Assembly: GCA_009843505.1 (NCBI GenBank)
Contig: VYDI01000028.1
Coordinates: 266,424-330,423 of the forward strand
Direction of reading: 5' to 3'
From: Holophagales bacterium
GTDB lineage: Bacteria; Acidobacteriota; Thermoanaerobaculia; Multivoradales; Multivoraceae
Length of the DNA stretch: 64,000 nucleotides
Shown here: positions 43,855 to 54,200 of the stretch, one piece after another
Position numbering within the stretch: the first letter of the stretch is position 1
How the letters are laid out: every line of letters begins with the position of its first letter
The notes under the pieces: generated by a model
Databases searched by the model: none
Told to the model about the DNA's origin: nothing
Seen by the model: only the letters and a program-made list of their open reading frames with translations
Translations under genes and position numbers: made by a program

Positions 43855-45382
43855 CCTCCAGCTCCCCTCCCAGCGCAATCAGGGCCTGCTCGGCCTCGTC
43901 CCGGTCGCGAAAGGGCAACTTCCGTTTCCCGATCGTCTGCGTCGCCTCATGGCCCTTGCCCGCGATGAGCACCGCCCACCCGGATTCGGCGGCGGCCACC
44001 GCCACGGATCGACGAATCGCGGACCGCCGGTCCGGTACGACCTCGTAGCCACAGCCCCCGGCCGCGCCGAGTCCGGCCACGATCGCCCGGTGAATCAGGG
44101 CCGGGTCTTCGCTCCTGGGATTGTCGTCGGTGACGATGGCGAGATCCGCGAGTTCGCCCACCGCGCGCCCCATCAACTCCCGCTTGCCGCGATCCCGGTC
44201 GCCGCCGCAGCCGAACACGACCAGGATGCGCCGGTCGCTCAGTTCGCGGATCGCCCCGATCGCGGCTCGCAGACCGCCGTCGGTGTGGGCGTAGTCGATG
44301 AGCACCGGAAACTCCTGGCCGCGGTCCACCGGTTCCAGCCGGCCGTCCGGGGGCTGCTCCGCGGCAACCGCGTCGCGGATCGCGTCGGGCGGCACTCCCA
44401 GAGCGCTGGCGGCGGCCACTGCCGCCGTCAGGTTCTCGAGGTTGAACCGGCCGAGCAGCCGGCTGACGAGCGAGAGACCGCCCGCGGGCGTCTCGATCTC
44501 GGCCCGGATACCCGCGAGGTCGAGCTCAGACCGGACGACGCGCACGTCGGCATCACTCCGGCCGGCGCTGCTGCACCGCCAGACTCGAGCCACACCCCCG
44601 ACGTCCGCCGCCAGCCGGCGGCCGTACTCGTCGTCGACGTTGATCACAGCGCAACCGCCCGGGCGGAGCAGGGAGAAGAGCCGGCGCTTGGCCTCGTAGT
44701 AGTCCTCCATCGAAGGGTGGTAGTCGAGATGGTCGCGCGTGAGGTTCGTGAACACGGCGGCGTCGAACGTCATCCCGTTCAGCCGCCCCTGATGGAGCGC
44801 ATGGGACGAAACCTCGACCGCCGCGGACCGCGCTCCCAGGTCGACGGCCCTTCTGAGCATCCGGAACAGATCGCTGCTCTCCGGCGTCGTCCGGCCGGAG
44901 ACGGTGGAACTCAGCGGGCTCGTGTCCGAGAGCCCGGCGCCCGGCAGTTGGACGCTCCTGCCCAGGGTTCCGATAACCGCCGCCGGTCGACCGGCATGAG
45001 TCAGGCAGGAGCCGATCAACTGGGCGGTCGTGCTCTTGCCGTTGGTGCCGGTGATGCCGACGCTCAGGAGCTCCCGCTCGGGGTGGTCGTACAACCTGGC
45101 GGCCACCGGCCCCATCCGGCCCCGTGGATCGTCGACCTCCAGCCAGGGGACGGAGGGCGCGTCAGGCGGCGGCCCGAAGGCAAGCACAGCGGCGGCGCCG
45201 CGCGCTATGGCATCGGTCGCGAAGGCCCGGCCATCGTGAACCTCACCCCGCCAGGCCACGAAGAGATCGCCGCTTCCTATGCGCCGGGAGTCGTGCTGGA
45301 TCCCCGTGACTTCGGTATCGGCCGCGGGACGGCTCAGCTCTGAGCGCAGAGGCAGGTCGGCGACCGCGTCGCCGAGTCTCAT
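43835..45382 (-). CDS. murE: UDP-MurNAc-L-Ala-D-Glu--2,6-diaminopimelate ligase
   Basis: 515 residues from the ATG that overlaps the ftsI stop (TGATG). HDSRRIGSGDLFVAWRG, the ATP loop GITGTNGKSTTAQLIG, EVSSHALHQGRL, FTNLTRDHLDYH, LIDYAHTDGGLRAAI and FGCGGDRDRGKRELMG are present. The motif TDDNPRSEDP contains DNPR, which marks enzymes that add meso-diaminopimelate rather than lysine. Confidence 0.95.
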   Translation of the reverse strand: MRLGDAVADLPLRSELSRPAADTEVTGIQHDSRRIGSGDLFVAWRGEVHDGRAFATDAIARGAAAVLAFGPPPDAPSVPWLEVDDPRGRMGPVAARLYDHPERELLSVGITGTNGKSTTAQLIGSCLTHAGRPAAVIGTLGRSVQLPGAGLSDTSPLSSTVSGRTTPESSDLFRMLRRAVDLGARSAAVEVSSHALHQGRLNGMTFDAAVFTNLTRDHLDYHPSMEDYYEAKRRLFSLLRPGGCAVINVDDEYGRRLAADVGGVARVWRCSSAGRSDADVRVVRSELDLAGIRAEIETPAGGLSLVSRLLGRFNLENLTAAVAAASALGVPPDAIRDAVAAEQPPDGRLEPVDRGQEFPVLIDYAHTDGGLRAAIGAIRELSDRRILVVFGCGGDRDRGKRELMGRAVGELADLAIVTDDNPRSEDPALIHRAIVAGLGAAGGCGYEVVPDRRSAIRRSVAVAAAESGWAVLIAGKGHEATQTIGKRKLPFRDRDEAEQALIALGGELEVETVPC

Positions 45383-47247
45383 CAGCTCGATCCCGCCGCC
45401 GTCCACAGCTCGCCCTCCGTCGGCGCGATGTCCTGATCGGCCGCAGTCTGGCCGGCTTCAGTCTGGCCGGCCGCAGCCGCGACCCGGATCTGCGGCGGTC
45501 CTTCGAGCGGCGCAGGCGCCGGCTGCAGCCAGACGGGCTGGCTCCAGCCCATCGGCTGCCGCGACGGCGTGGCGCCGAGATAGAACAGTGCTTCGCTGAT
45601 GATGCGCTGAAAGGCCGGCGCCGCCACCTCGCCGCCCGAGGTGGAGACGGTCGGCTCATCGATCATCACCAGGCAGACGAGGCGGGGCGCCCGGGCCGGT
45701 GCGATACCGACGAAACCGGCGACGCGGCCCGTGTCCGAGTAGCCGGAAGCGTCCGACTTCTCGGCCGTGCCCGTCTTGCCCGCCACCCGGTAGCCGGCGA
45801 TCGCCGCCTGGCGGCCCGTGCCGCTGACGACGACCTCCTCGAGCAGCCGGATCACCCGGTACGCCGTCGCCCTGGAGATCACCCGATGGCCCCGGTTCCG
45901 GGGCCGCATGTCGACGACCTCCCCTTCGCGCTCCAGAGCGCGCACCAGGTAAGGCCGGTTCCAGACCCCGCCGTTGGCAATCGCCGCGTAGGCATTCGCG
46001 AGTTGGAGCGGCGTCACCGCCAGACCGTGGCCCATCGAGGCGTACGCCGTCGTCTCCCTGTCCCAGACCCGCAGAGGAACGATGCCAGGGTGTTCACCGT
46101 CGAGGTCGATGCCGGTGACCTCGCCGAAGCCGAACGCCGTCACGAGCTCCTGCATCGTCTCCGACCCGGCCAGGCCACCCGCCTTGATCGCGCAGACGTT
46201 GCTCGACTTGGCGATCGCCGTGCGAAAGGTCAGTTCGGGAAACGGCTTGTGATCCTTGATCAGCGCCTTGCCGACCCGGATCCGGCCGTTGCCGCAATCC
46301 ATGATCTGGTCGGGATGGACCACTCCCCTCTCGAACGCGCCGGCCGCCGTGATCATCTTGAACGTCGAGCCCGGTTCGTACGAATCCTGCAACGCGCGGT
46401 TTCGCCGCTCGTTCGGGCCGAAGTCGCCGAAGCGGTTCGGATCGAAGGTCGGGTAGGAGGCCATCGCCAGCACCGCCGAGTCCTCCGGAGCCAGGATGAC
46501 GACGCTGCCGGCGCTGGCGCCCGACGACTCGATCGTCTCGCGGAGGGCGCGCTCCGCGAGGTGCTGGATCGTCGCGTCGATCGTCAGATGAACGTCCGCT
46601 CCCGGTTTCGGTTCGCCCAGGGAACCGGGAACCACCACGAGTCGCTGCTGGCCATCACGGAGGACATGCCTCCGAACCGACTCGCCCGCGACCTCCCGGT
46701 CGTAGCGGTACTCGAGGCCGGCGAGGCTGCGGTCCGTGCCGACGAAGCCGAGCACGTGAGCCATCAGGGGGCCCATCGGGTACTGACGCTTGCTCTCACC
46801 GAGAAAGTAGAGGCCGGGGAACGCGGACAGGTCGATCCGATCCGCCACCTCGCGGTCGAGCTTGCGCGCCAGGGGCACGTGGCCCGGTTTGTTGAGCAGC
46901 GCCTCGATCCGTTCTCTGGACCGGCCCACCAAAGGAGCGATCTCTGCGGCAACGGCCGACGGATCCCCTACCTTCGCTGTCTCGGCATAGAGAGTGCTCG
47001 TCTCCACGGAGACCGCGAGTGGTCGACGGCGAGCGTCGTAGATCGTGCCCCGCTTGGGGTTCAGGACGACTTCGCTTCGCTGCTGGCGCGCGGCCCGTTC
47101 GCGGTACTCGTCGGCCCCGCGAATCTGCAGGTCGAACAGTCGCACCGCGATCGCGCCCATCCACAGACCGGCAAACGCCAGCAGCACGACCAACCTTCCG
47201 GCGTATCGGCGTCTGGCGCTCCGCGCCCGGGGTCCCAGCGCGTTCAC
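45382..47247 (-). CDS. ftsI: Septal peptidoglycan transpeptidase FtsI (PBP3 class)
   Basis: 621 residues from the GTG overlapping the ftsL stop. One N-terminal membrane helix (LVVLLAFAGLWMGAIAVRLF), the PBP dimer domain (NPKRGTIYDARRRPLAVS), then the transpeptidase with PGSTFKMI (active Ser/Lys), SSN (AIAKSSNVCAI) and KTGTAEK. The ~60-residue C-terminal tail is Pro/Gln/Ala-rich and includes a short GQT repeat. It crosslinks septal peptidoglycan with FtsW. Confidence 0.95.
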   Translation of the reverse strand: MNALGPRARSARRRYAGRLVVLLAFAGLWMGAIAVRLFDLQIRGADEYRERAARQQRSEVVLNPKRGTIYDARRRPLAVSVETSTLYAETAKVGDPSAVAAEIAPLVGRSRERIEALLNKPGHVPLARKLDREVADRIDLSAFPGLYFLGESKRQYPMGPLMAHVLGFVGTDRSLAGLEYRYDREVAGESVRRHVLRDGQQRLVVVPGSLGEPKPGADVHLTIDATIQHLAERALRETIESSGASAGSVVILAPEDSAVLAMASYPTFDPNRFGDFGPNERRNRALQDSYEPGSTFKMITAAGAFERGVVHPDQIMDCGNGRIRVGKALIKDHKPFPELTFRTAIAKSSNVCAIKAGGLAGSETMQELVTAFGFGEVTGIDLDGEHPGIVPLRVWDRETTAYASMGHGLAVTPLQLANAYAAIANGGVWNRPYLVRALEREGEVVDMRPRNRGHRVISRATAYRVIRLLEEVVVSGTGRQAAIAGYRVAGKTGTAEKSDASGYSDTGRVAGFVGIAPARAPRLVCLVMIDEPTVSTSGGEVAAPAFQRIISEALFYLGATPSRQPMGWSQPVWLQPAPAPLEGPPQIRVAAAAGQTEAGQTAADQDIAPTEGELWTAAGSS

Positions 47248-47630
47248 TTCGACGCCTCCGCGGCCGTGCCGGCCTCGACGAGGGACACGCTCTCAGAACT
47301 CAGGAAGACCATCTGGTCCAGGGTCGGCGGCGCCATACCGAGTTCTTCCAGAGCCAGGGCGGAGAGCCGCTCCGGCCGGCTGAGCCGGGTAGCCTCCAGC
47401 TCGAGCCGAAGCTCCTGCTGCCGCAGCTCCTCCAGGCTCCGTTCGAGTTCCTCGATGCGGTAGCCGGCCTCGAGTCCCTGTTCGTGAACCCAGGTGTACG
47501 CGAACACGGCCGCCGCGAACGGAAGCAGGATCGCGAACACCGGCCAGAGACCGCGCAGGCGACCGGGATCCCGCTGGCGCACCAGGAAGGGATTCGCGAC
47601 CTCCTTGCTGATGCTGTAGCCGGTCTTCAC
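47244..47630 (-). CDS. ftsL: Cell division protein FtsL
   Basis: 128 residues. The cytoplasmic N-terminus leads to one membrane helix (LWPVFAILLPFAAAVFAYTWV) and a coiled coil (YRIEELERSLEELRQQELRLELEATRLSRPERL) ending in LALEELGMAPPTLDQMVFL, which resembles the FtsL/DivIC end. FtsL sequences are divergent, so position between rsmH and ftsI carries much of the call. Start GTG 47630, 24 bases after rsmH; GTGA overlap with ftsI. Confidence 0.88.
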   Translation of the reverse strand: MKTGYSISKEVANPFLVRQRDPGRLRGLWPVFAILLPFAAAVFAYTWVHEQGLEAGYRIEELERSLEELRQQELRLELEATRLSRPERLSALALEELGMAPPTLDQMVFLSSESVSLVEAGTAAEASK

Positions 47631-47654
47631 CGTCCCGGTTCCCGGACCCAGGCG

Positions 47655-48626
47655 CTAGAGGCGCCTCGCCGCCCGCAACCGGGCGGACCGCGACCTCGGG
47701 TTGTACTGGACCTCGCTCGGCTCGGGCCGGATCGGCTTCCGGGTCATCAGCTCGATCAGGCGGGTCTCGGTGCGAGGCCGGCCGGTGATCGGATCCACTT
47801 CGCCCAACGCGCTCGCGCGGAGGCGGTGCTTGACGATCCGGTCTTCCAGACTGTGGTACGAGATGACCACCAGCCGCCCGTCCCGGTCGAGCAGCTTCAT
47901 AGCCTGTTCGAGTGTCGCTCCGAGCCCGGACAGCTCCTCGTTCACCGCGATGCGGAGCGCCTGGAAGGTCCTCGTCGCCGCGTCGATCGACCGGGCGCCG
48001 GCCCGCAAGGCGCGGCCGCGCCGCACTCTGGACGCGCCGATCGCCTCGTGAACCAGATCGCGCAGGTCGTCCGTGGTTTCGATCGGCTCACGACGGCGGC
48101 GCTCGACGATCGCGCGCGCGATCCTGCGAGCCTGCCGTTCCTCGCCGTAGTCGCGCAGCACGGTCTCCAACACGCTTTGGGATTCCAGATTCACGACGTC
48201 CCTCGCTGTCCTCGTTGCCGATCCGGGCGATTGGTCCATCCGCATGTCGAGCGGACCGGACCGCATGAAACTGAAGCCGCGTTCCGGCCGATCCAGTTGG
48301 AGCGACGAAACGCCAAGGTCGACCAGGATTCCCGCCGGCTTCCCGATACCCGCCGCGGCCGCGAGCTCCCGGATCGACCCGAAGTCGCCGTGGACGAGGT
48401 GGACCCTCGGGCCGAACTCGCGCAGCCGGCTCGAGGCGTGTTCCAGCGCCTCCGTGTCGCGGTCGATGCCAAGGACCGAGGCCGTGGGATGGCGCCGTAG
48501 CAGCTCGGCCGCGTGGCCGCCCAACCCGACCGTGCAGTCGACGAACCAGCCGCCCCGTTCGGGCGCGAGGAGCCGCAGCACCTCGTCAACCAGGACGGGC
48601 AGGTGCGAAACGGTTCGTTCGCCCAC
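47655..48626 (-). CDS. rsmH: 16S rRNA (cytosine1402-N4)-methyltransferase
   Basis: 323 residues from GTG 48626, so the protein opens MGERTVSHLPVLVDEVLRLL. SAM-binding blocks are FVDCTVGLGGHAAELLRR and VLGIDRDTEAL; ILVDLGVSSLQLDRPERGFSF, PLDMRMDQ, TFQALRIAVNEEL and ISYHSLEDRIVKH are RsmH signatures. The frame is open upstream to 48803 but lies over mraZ there. Four bases separate it from the mraZ stop. Confidence 0.95.
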   Translation of the reverse strand: MGERTVSHLPVLVDEVLRLLAPERGGWFVDCTVGLGGHAAELLRRHPTASVLGIDRDTEALEHASSRLREFGPRVHLVHGDFGSIRELAAAAGIGKPAGILVDLGVSSLQLDRPERGFSFMRSGPLDMRMDQSPGSATRTARDVVNLESQSVLETVLRDYGEERQARRIARAIVERRRREPIETTDDLRDLVHEAIGASRVRRGRALRAGARSIDAATRTFQALRIAVNEELSGLGATLEQAMKLLDRDGRLVVISYHSLEDRIVKHRLRASALGEVDPITGRPRTETRLIELMTRKPIRPEPSEVQYNPRSRSARLRAARRL

Positions 48627-48630
48627 ATCG

Positions 48631-49101
48631 CTAGCCGTCCCTGTCTCCGTTGTCGTCGAGCGACTCGAGGTCCCGGGTGAGTTCGTCCTGGTCCTCGTCC
48701 GTGAACGGGTTGGCCTCGAGCTCGCTCTCCATCCGTCCGAGGTTCCAGACCTCCAGGCGGTCGGGCCTGCCGAAGATGACGACCTCGCCGTCGATTCCCG
48801 CACGCTCCCGTAGCCGACTCGGAACGATCAGCCGACCTTGAGCATCGAGGCGACTCTGCTGGCCGAAGTAGCTGACCCGGGCCTCGTACTTCCGGCGCAT
48901 CCGGTGGGTGGACGGCAACCGGGCCAGTCGTTGCTCCGCCTGTTCCCAGATCCGCAGCGGGTAGATCCACGCGCAGTCGCCGCGCAGCGATGTCGTGAAG
49001 ATGTCCGGGCCGTACCGCTCCTGGAGCGGGCGGAGAAAGACGCTCGGCACCTTGAGCCGGCCCTTGGCGTCGATCTTGGCCTCTGCATGCCCTCGAAACA
49101 T
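48631..49101 (-). CDS. mraZ: Transcriptional regulator MraZ
   Basis: 156 residues with two AbrB-like SpoVT halves: FRGHAEAKIDAKGRLKVPSVFLRPL and YFGQQSRLDAQGRLIVPSRLRERAGI, each with the DxKGR / DxQGR core. MraZ binds repeats upstream of its own gene. GGAG lies eight bases before the ATG. First gene of the dcw cluster; an acidic tail (TDEDQDELTRDLESLDDNGDRDG) extends the usual C-terminus. Confidence 0.95.
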   Translation of the reverse strand: MFRGHAEAKIDAKGRLKVPSVFLRPLQERYGPDIFTTSLRGDCAWIYPLRIWEQAEQRLARLPSTHRMRRKYEARVSYFGQQSRLDAQGRLIVPSRLRERAGIDGEVVIFGRPDRLEVWNLGRMESELEANPFTDEDQDELTRDLESLDDNGDRDG

Positions 49102-49161
49102 CGCTCACGCTCCGAGAGTCAGGCGGGCCGAATTGCCCACAAACTGACGCTCAGAGGCGGA

Positions 49162-49212
49162 ACACTAGCACCGTTAGGCCACTATTGTCTACTTCAGACC
49201 ACTCTGCTCCAC
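49162..49212 (-). promoter_or_regulatory. MraZ box and candidate dcw promoter
   Basis: On the minus strand, GTGG (or GTAG once) begins at 49212, 49202, 49192 and 49182, that is four repeats at an exact 10-base spacing, one helix face. This matches the layout of known MraZ boxes. A -35-like TAGACA (49191-49186) lies inside it, and TAGTGT (49167-49162) 18 bases further on could be the -10. The repeat phasing is seen directly; the promoter elements are weaker. Confidence 0.72.
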
Positions 49213-49260
49213 CGTAGGATCGAAGCATCCGGCTGCCGTCGGAGCAACGCCAGAGCAGGG

Positions 49261-50418
49261 TCAGGAGTCGGAATCGCCGCTCTCTTCGGCCGCGGGTTCG
49301 TCCGCGTCCTGAGCGCTCGCGTCGGGCTGAACGCTCGCATCGGGCCCGAAGCGACTGAGCAGCCCGAGGGCGTCGGCATCGAGCGACGGCGACGCGACCG
49401 GCCGGTATCCCACCGCCTCCTCCGGCAGGCGCTCGACGATGTAGGCGGCCTCCGCGAGTTCCTCCATGTAGAGAACGTACTCCTCGTCGAAGAGACGGCC
49501 GCGCTCCTGCCGCTCGATCGCGTCGCGCACCTCCTCGAACGGCTGAACCGAAGCGGGCTCGCGCTCGAGCATCTTCAGCACGTGGAGACCGCCTCGCGCG
49601 GAGACGGGTTCCGCCACGTCGCCGGTTTGCAGGTCCCAGGCGACGGCATCCAACGACGGCGCCAGGTCGCCCGGCGTGACCCAGCCGACATCGACGGGGG
49701 TCGCTCCTTCGCCAAGACCCTCGGCCACGTCCGTAGCCGCTTCACCGGAGGTCAGCCGGGTCCGCGCCAGCGACGCCAGCGGCGCCATCCGGTCTGCTGG
49801 AACGACGCCTTCGAGGATCACGACCTCTTCGAACCGGGCCCGCTCCGAGATGGCGAAACGCTCCTGGTTGTCGCGGTAGAACCGGCGCAGGTCCTCGTCA
49901 GCGAGGTCGATCCGGGGTGCGACTTCCCGGCCACGGACGATGTTGGCTCGCAGTTCGACACGCGTACGCTCGCGAAAGTCCTCCTCGCGCATGCCCGACT
50001 GAGCGAGGGCGTCCCGGAACTGCTCCTCGTTCTCGATGCCGAACCGCTCCCACGTCGCCCGAATCTGTTGCTCGACATCGCTCTCGTCAATGACCACGGC
50101 GAGCTGGTCCGCCCGGGAGAGGATCAACTGCTCCTCGAACTGTCTCTTCATGACCAAGCGGCCGACCTCGCCCAGTTGATCCTGCCGTTGCGGTTCCGTG
50201 AGACCGGGCGCATTGCGGATCAGGCGAATCTGCTCGGCAAGTGCCCTCTGGTAGTCGTAAAAGGTCACGATGCGGTCGTTGACGCGCAGGACGACGCGGT
50301 TCTCCCCACCCGGCTCCGACTGCCCGGCCACCGGGAGCGCAACCAGCGCCGCGACCAACGTCGCCAAGGCTGCCAGTTTCAGGTCGGCGCCGCGACGGCG
50401 GCGGGCTTCTCGGCTCAT
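49261..50418 (-). CDS. SurA-like periplasmic peptidyl-prolyl isomerase / chaperone
   Basis: 385 residues from ATG 50418, with GAGGA seven bases upstream. A signal peptide (LAALATLVAALVALPVAGQ) is followed by a SurA N-domain (VVLRVNDRIVTFYDYQRAL ... LVMKRQFEEQLILSRADQLAVVIDESDVEQQI) and one parvulin domain (RARFEEVVILEGV ... DVGWVTPGDLAPSLD ... GDVAEPVSARGGLHVLKMLERE). The acidic tail is low complexity. It should help outer-membrane proteins such as LptD to fold. Ten bases downstream of a second isomerase gene. Confidence 0.88.
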   Translation of the reverse strand: MSREARRRRGADLKLAALATLVAALVALPVAGQSEPGGENRVVLRVNDRIVTFYDYQRALAEQIRLIRNAPGLTEPQRQDQLGEVGRLVMKRQFEEQLILSRADQLAVVIDESDVEQQIRATWERFGIENEEQFRDALAQSGMREEDFRERTRVELRANIVRGREVAPRIDLADEDLRRFYRDNQERFAISERARFEEVVILEGVVPADRMAPLASLARTRLTSGEAATDVAEGLGEGATPVDVGWVTPGDLAPSLDAVAWDLQTGDVAEPVSARGGLHVLKMLEREPASVQPFEEVRDAIERQERGRLFDEEYVLYMEELAEAAYIVERLPEEAVGYRPVASPSLDADALGLLSRFGPDASVQPDASAQDADEPAAEESGDSDS

Positions 50419-50428
50419 GTGGTCTTCC

Positions 50429-51265
50429 TCATTCGGCTGCCGGTTCGCTGTAGGGACCGCTGTACTCGAACGGTAATCGTGAAACCGCAACCCGCAGATT
50501 GTATTCCCGCCTCGCCTCCTCTATCGCCTGCCGGATCACCGCTTCGCTCCGTTCAGCAACCAGCCGCGAGCGGATCGAAGGCGCCGCGGCCTGAAGCGAC
50601 AACGTCTCGTCGGGCAGGAAGCCTTCGACCTGGAAGATGCGAAAACCGAAGTCCGCCTCCAGCAGTTCGCTCCACTCTCCTTCATCGAGCGCGAAGACGA
50701 CGTCGGCAAGGGCTCCGGGCAGGTCCTCCCGCGACAGTTCGCCCTGGAGGCCGCCGTCGGGAGCGCTCGGCCCGATCGAACGAATCCGCGCCACCTCGGC
50801 GAACTCGACTCCGGCCTCGAGTTCGGCCAGCGCCAACTCCGCGCTGGCGCGATCCTCGACCAGGATCTGGCGCAGGCGCGCCCGGACGGGCCGCTGGTAG
50901 TCGCCTCGGTTCTCCGCGTAGTAGCGCTCGATCTCCGACGAGGAGATCTCCGGCCGCGAAGCCTCGAGCAGCGACGCGGCAGCCTCGTGCGAGGTCGCCG
51001 CCTCGTCCGCGAATCCCCGATCCCGAGCCCATCGCAACAGGAGCTCATCGTCGACGAACCGTTCGAACAGCCGCGAGAGCACGTCGCTGCTCGACCGCGA
51101 GGCGTCGACGTCGAGGACTCTCATGACGTAGCGGTCGAAGTCCTCGTAGCTCTTTTCCTCGCCGCCGATCCGCACGACGACTCCTTCCGGGAGGTTGCCC
51201 GCACAGGCCAGGAACAGAAGCACCAGCAGCCAGACGGAGCAGCGCCACCCGCGCACCACGCTCAA
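50429..51265 (-). CDS. Parvulin-type peptidyl-prolyl isomerase, probable lipoprotein
   Basis: 278 residues. The N-terminus has a signal with Cys after LLVLLFLA, close to a lipobox. A SurA/PrsA-like helical domain precedes a parvulin domain (RARLRQILVEDRASAELALAELEAG-like opening; PDGGLQGELSREDLPGALADVVFALDEGEWSELLEADFGFRIFQVEG). The TTG start overlaps the mfd stop (TTGA); a GTG two codons later is an alternative. Likely acts beside the next gene in envelope-protein folding. Confidence 0.85.
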   Translation of the reverse strand: MSVVRGWRCSVWLLVLLFLACAGNLPEGVVVRIGGEEKSYEDFDRYVMRVLDVDASRSSSDVLSRLFERFVDDELLLRWARDRGFADEAATSHEAAASLLEASRPEISSSEIERYYAENRGDYQRPVRARLRQILVEDRASAELALAELEAGVEFAEVARIRSIGPSAPDGGLQGELSREDLPGALADVVFALDEGEWSELLEADFGFRIFQVEGFLPDETLSLQAAAPSIRSRLVAERSEAVIRQAIEEARREYNLRVAVSRLPFEYSGPYSEPAAE

Positions 51266-54200
51266 TGGACCGTCTCCACGGCGCCCAGACGCCGATGCGC
51301 TTCGCCCGACAGCAGCTCCAGCAGTTGCAGCGAGATCTCCATCGACTCCCGTCCCGGGACGTCCCGCAGCGTCAGCACGCCGTCCGGCGCGAAGGCGGCG
51401 CCCTCCCGTTCGGAGACGAAGCGGATCAACCGCTCGACATCGATCCTCGCGTCGCGGCGCAGCCGGATCGTCAACCGGTCGTTGCGGTGGGCGATCGCCT
51501 GGACGCCGACACCCTCCGCGATCCGCTTCAGTTCGGCCCCCTGGATCAAGGTGTGGACGGGTTCGGGCGGCGGACCGAAGCGGTCGCGCAGTTCGGCGAG
51601 CAGCAGCGCCGGATCCTCCGCGGCGTCCGCCAGGCGACGGTAGATCTCCAGTCGTAGCGAGATCTCGCCGATGTAGTCCTCCGGAATCGACATGGCCGCG
51701 GGCAGGCTGATCGTCGCGGACGGCGCCTCCGACGGCGCCTCGCCACGCAGCTCCGCGATCGCGTGTTCCAGCATCTTCATGTAGGTCTCGATCCCGACCT
51801 CCGCGATGTGACCGCTCTGCTCGGCGCCGAGCAGGTTACCCGCGCCGCGGATCTCCAGGTCGCGGGCAGCGATGCGGAAACCCGCCCCGAGTTCCGTGAA
51901 CTCACGGATCGCCACGAGCCGCCTGCGCGCCTCTTCCGACAGCACGGTATCCGGCGGCGCCAGCAGGTAGCAGTAGCCAAGCTGATCGCTGCGACCCACC
52001 CGGCCCCGCAACTGGTAGAGCTGTGCCAGGCCGAACCGGTCGGCGCGGTGCACGAGCATCGTGTTCACGTTCGGAATGTCGATTCCGTTCTCGATGATCG
52101 TCGTAGCCAGCAGCAGGTCGTACTCACCGGCCGTGAAGGCCCGCATGCGCCGGCCCAGCTCCGCCTCCTCCATCTGCCCGTGACCGACGGTGATCCTGAG
52201 CCCCGGGACCAGCTCGCGCAGATAGCGGAGGATCCCCTCGATGTCCTCGACCCGGTTGTAGACGTAGAACACCTGTCCACCGCGCTCCACCTCGAACTCG
52301 ATCGCCTCGCGCACGAGATCGCCCGAAAACGGCAGGATCCGGGTCTCTACCGCCATCCGGTCGCGCGGCGGCGACTCGATGAGAGACAGGTCCCTCACGC
52401 CGGCGAGGGATAGCTGCAGGGTGCGCGGCACCGGCGTCGCCGACATCGCCAGCACGTGGACGTTGCGCCGGAGTTCGCGCAGCCGTTCCTTCTGGGCCAC
52501 GCCGAAGCGCTGCTCCTCGTCGATCACGACGAGACCCAGGCACGGCATGTCGATGTCGCGGCTGAGCAACCGGTGGGTGCCGATCAGGACGTGAATCCTT
52601 CCTTCGGCTAGCCGGGCCCGGATCGCCCGAATCTCGGCCGCGGACCGGAACCGGGACACCATCTCGATCTCGACGTCGAAGCCCTGGAAACGACGACGGA
52701 ACGTCCGCAGATGCTGGTCGGCAAGGATCGTCGTCGGCGCCAGGACCGCGACCTGCAACCCGTTGTCGACCGCCTTGAACGCCGCCCGCATCGCCACTTC
52801 CGTCTTGCCGAAGCCGACGTCGCCGCACAGCAGGCGGTCCATCGGCTGGTCCCGGGCCAGATCCTCCTTGATCGTCCGCACCGCCTCCAGTTGATCGGGC
52901 GTTTCCTCGTAAGGAAAGGCGCTCTCGAACTGGAGCTGCCGGTCGCTGTCCGCGTCCATGGGCACGGCCTGCGCCAGCCGGCGCTCGGCGTAGAGCTTCA
53001 GGAGGTCGGTGGCGATCGCCTTGAGACTGCGCCGGATCCGGCCCTTCTTCTTCGCCCAGCTGCTGCCGCCCAACTGGTCGAGCCGGGGCGCGATGCCGTC
53101 GATGCCGCTGTAGCGCTCGATCTCGTCCAGGCGGGTCAGCGGCAGGAGCAGCGTCCGCCCCGAAGAGTAGAGAAGCTCCATTACCTCGACCGCGCGCGCC
53201 TGCTGCCGCCTGAGCGGGTCGCCGTCAACGGCGGGCCCTTCGCCGGACGGACCGTCGAGGGTCTTGAGCCCCAGGAACTGGCCGATGCCGTGATCTTCGT
53301 GAACCACGAACTCACCGACGCGCAGGTCGCGCAGGCCGGAGACGAAGGGACCCATGCGCCGGCGGCGGCGGCTCGTGGAGAGCCTCCGGCGGAAGAGCTG
53401 ACCCTCGCCGTAGAGCACCAGACCCGCGTGCGGCAGCCGGAAACCCCGCGCCAGTTCGCCGTCGACCAGACGCACCGCGCCGCCGTCCCAGTCGATCTCC
53501 CGGCCGCCCAGCGTCTGGCGGAGCGCCTCGTGCCGTTCGGAGCGCGCCACCAGCCAGAGGTCGTCGCCGCGCGCGGCGGCCGTCTCCACTTCGCGCGGGA
53601 AACGGGGCAGCTGATCGATCAACACGTCGGTCTCGACCGCGCCGAAGTCGACCCGGTCGCGCCGCCCTGTCGAATCGCCAGGAACCCGATCGAACGTTCC
53701 GCCGACCCGGAACGCCGCTCGCTCGACCAGTGCCAACACCTGGTCCGCCGGCACCGTCAACCGCTCCGGCTCGGCCGCGATCTCGCCCTCGTCGCAACGC
53801 CGCGCGTACTCCTCCCACAGCAGCCCGGCATGCTGCTCGACCTCGCCGCTGACCCGTTCAGGATCGACCACGACCACCGGAGCATCGGCCATCACCTCGC
53901 CGAGGCTGGTGCTCGGTTCGAGCAGGGGCAGGTACTTCTCCCAGCCGTCGAAGGGTTCTCCCGCCGCCATCTCCTCCAACTGGGCCCGGGCCTGGTCCGA
54001 CAGGTCGCCGCCCCGTTCTTCCAGCAGCAGCGCCGACAGGCCCGCCGCACGCTCCGGCCCGGCGACGAAGGGCGTCAGCGGCCGAATCCGCAGAGACTCG
54101 ATCGGCTCTTCGGAACGCTGCGTGGACGGGTCGAAGCGATGAATGCTCTCGACCGTGTCGCCGAACAGGTCGAGACGCGCCGGTCGGGGTTCTCCGGGCG

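Noticed and set aside
45430..45475. Short tandem repeat in the ftsI 3' end
   Set aside because: It encodes a low-complexity GQT repeat in the C-terminal tail, common in such tails.
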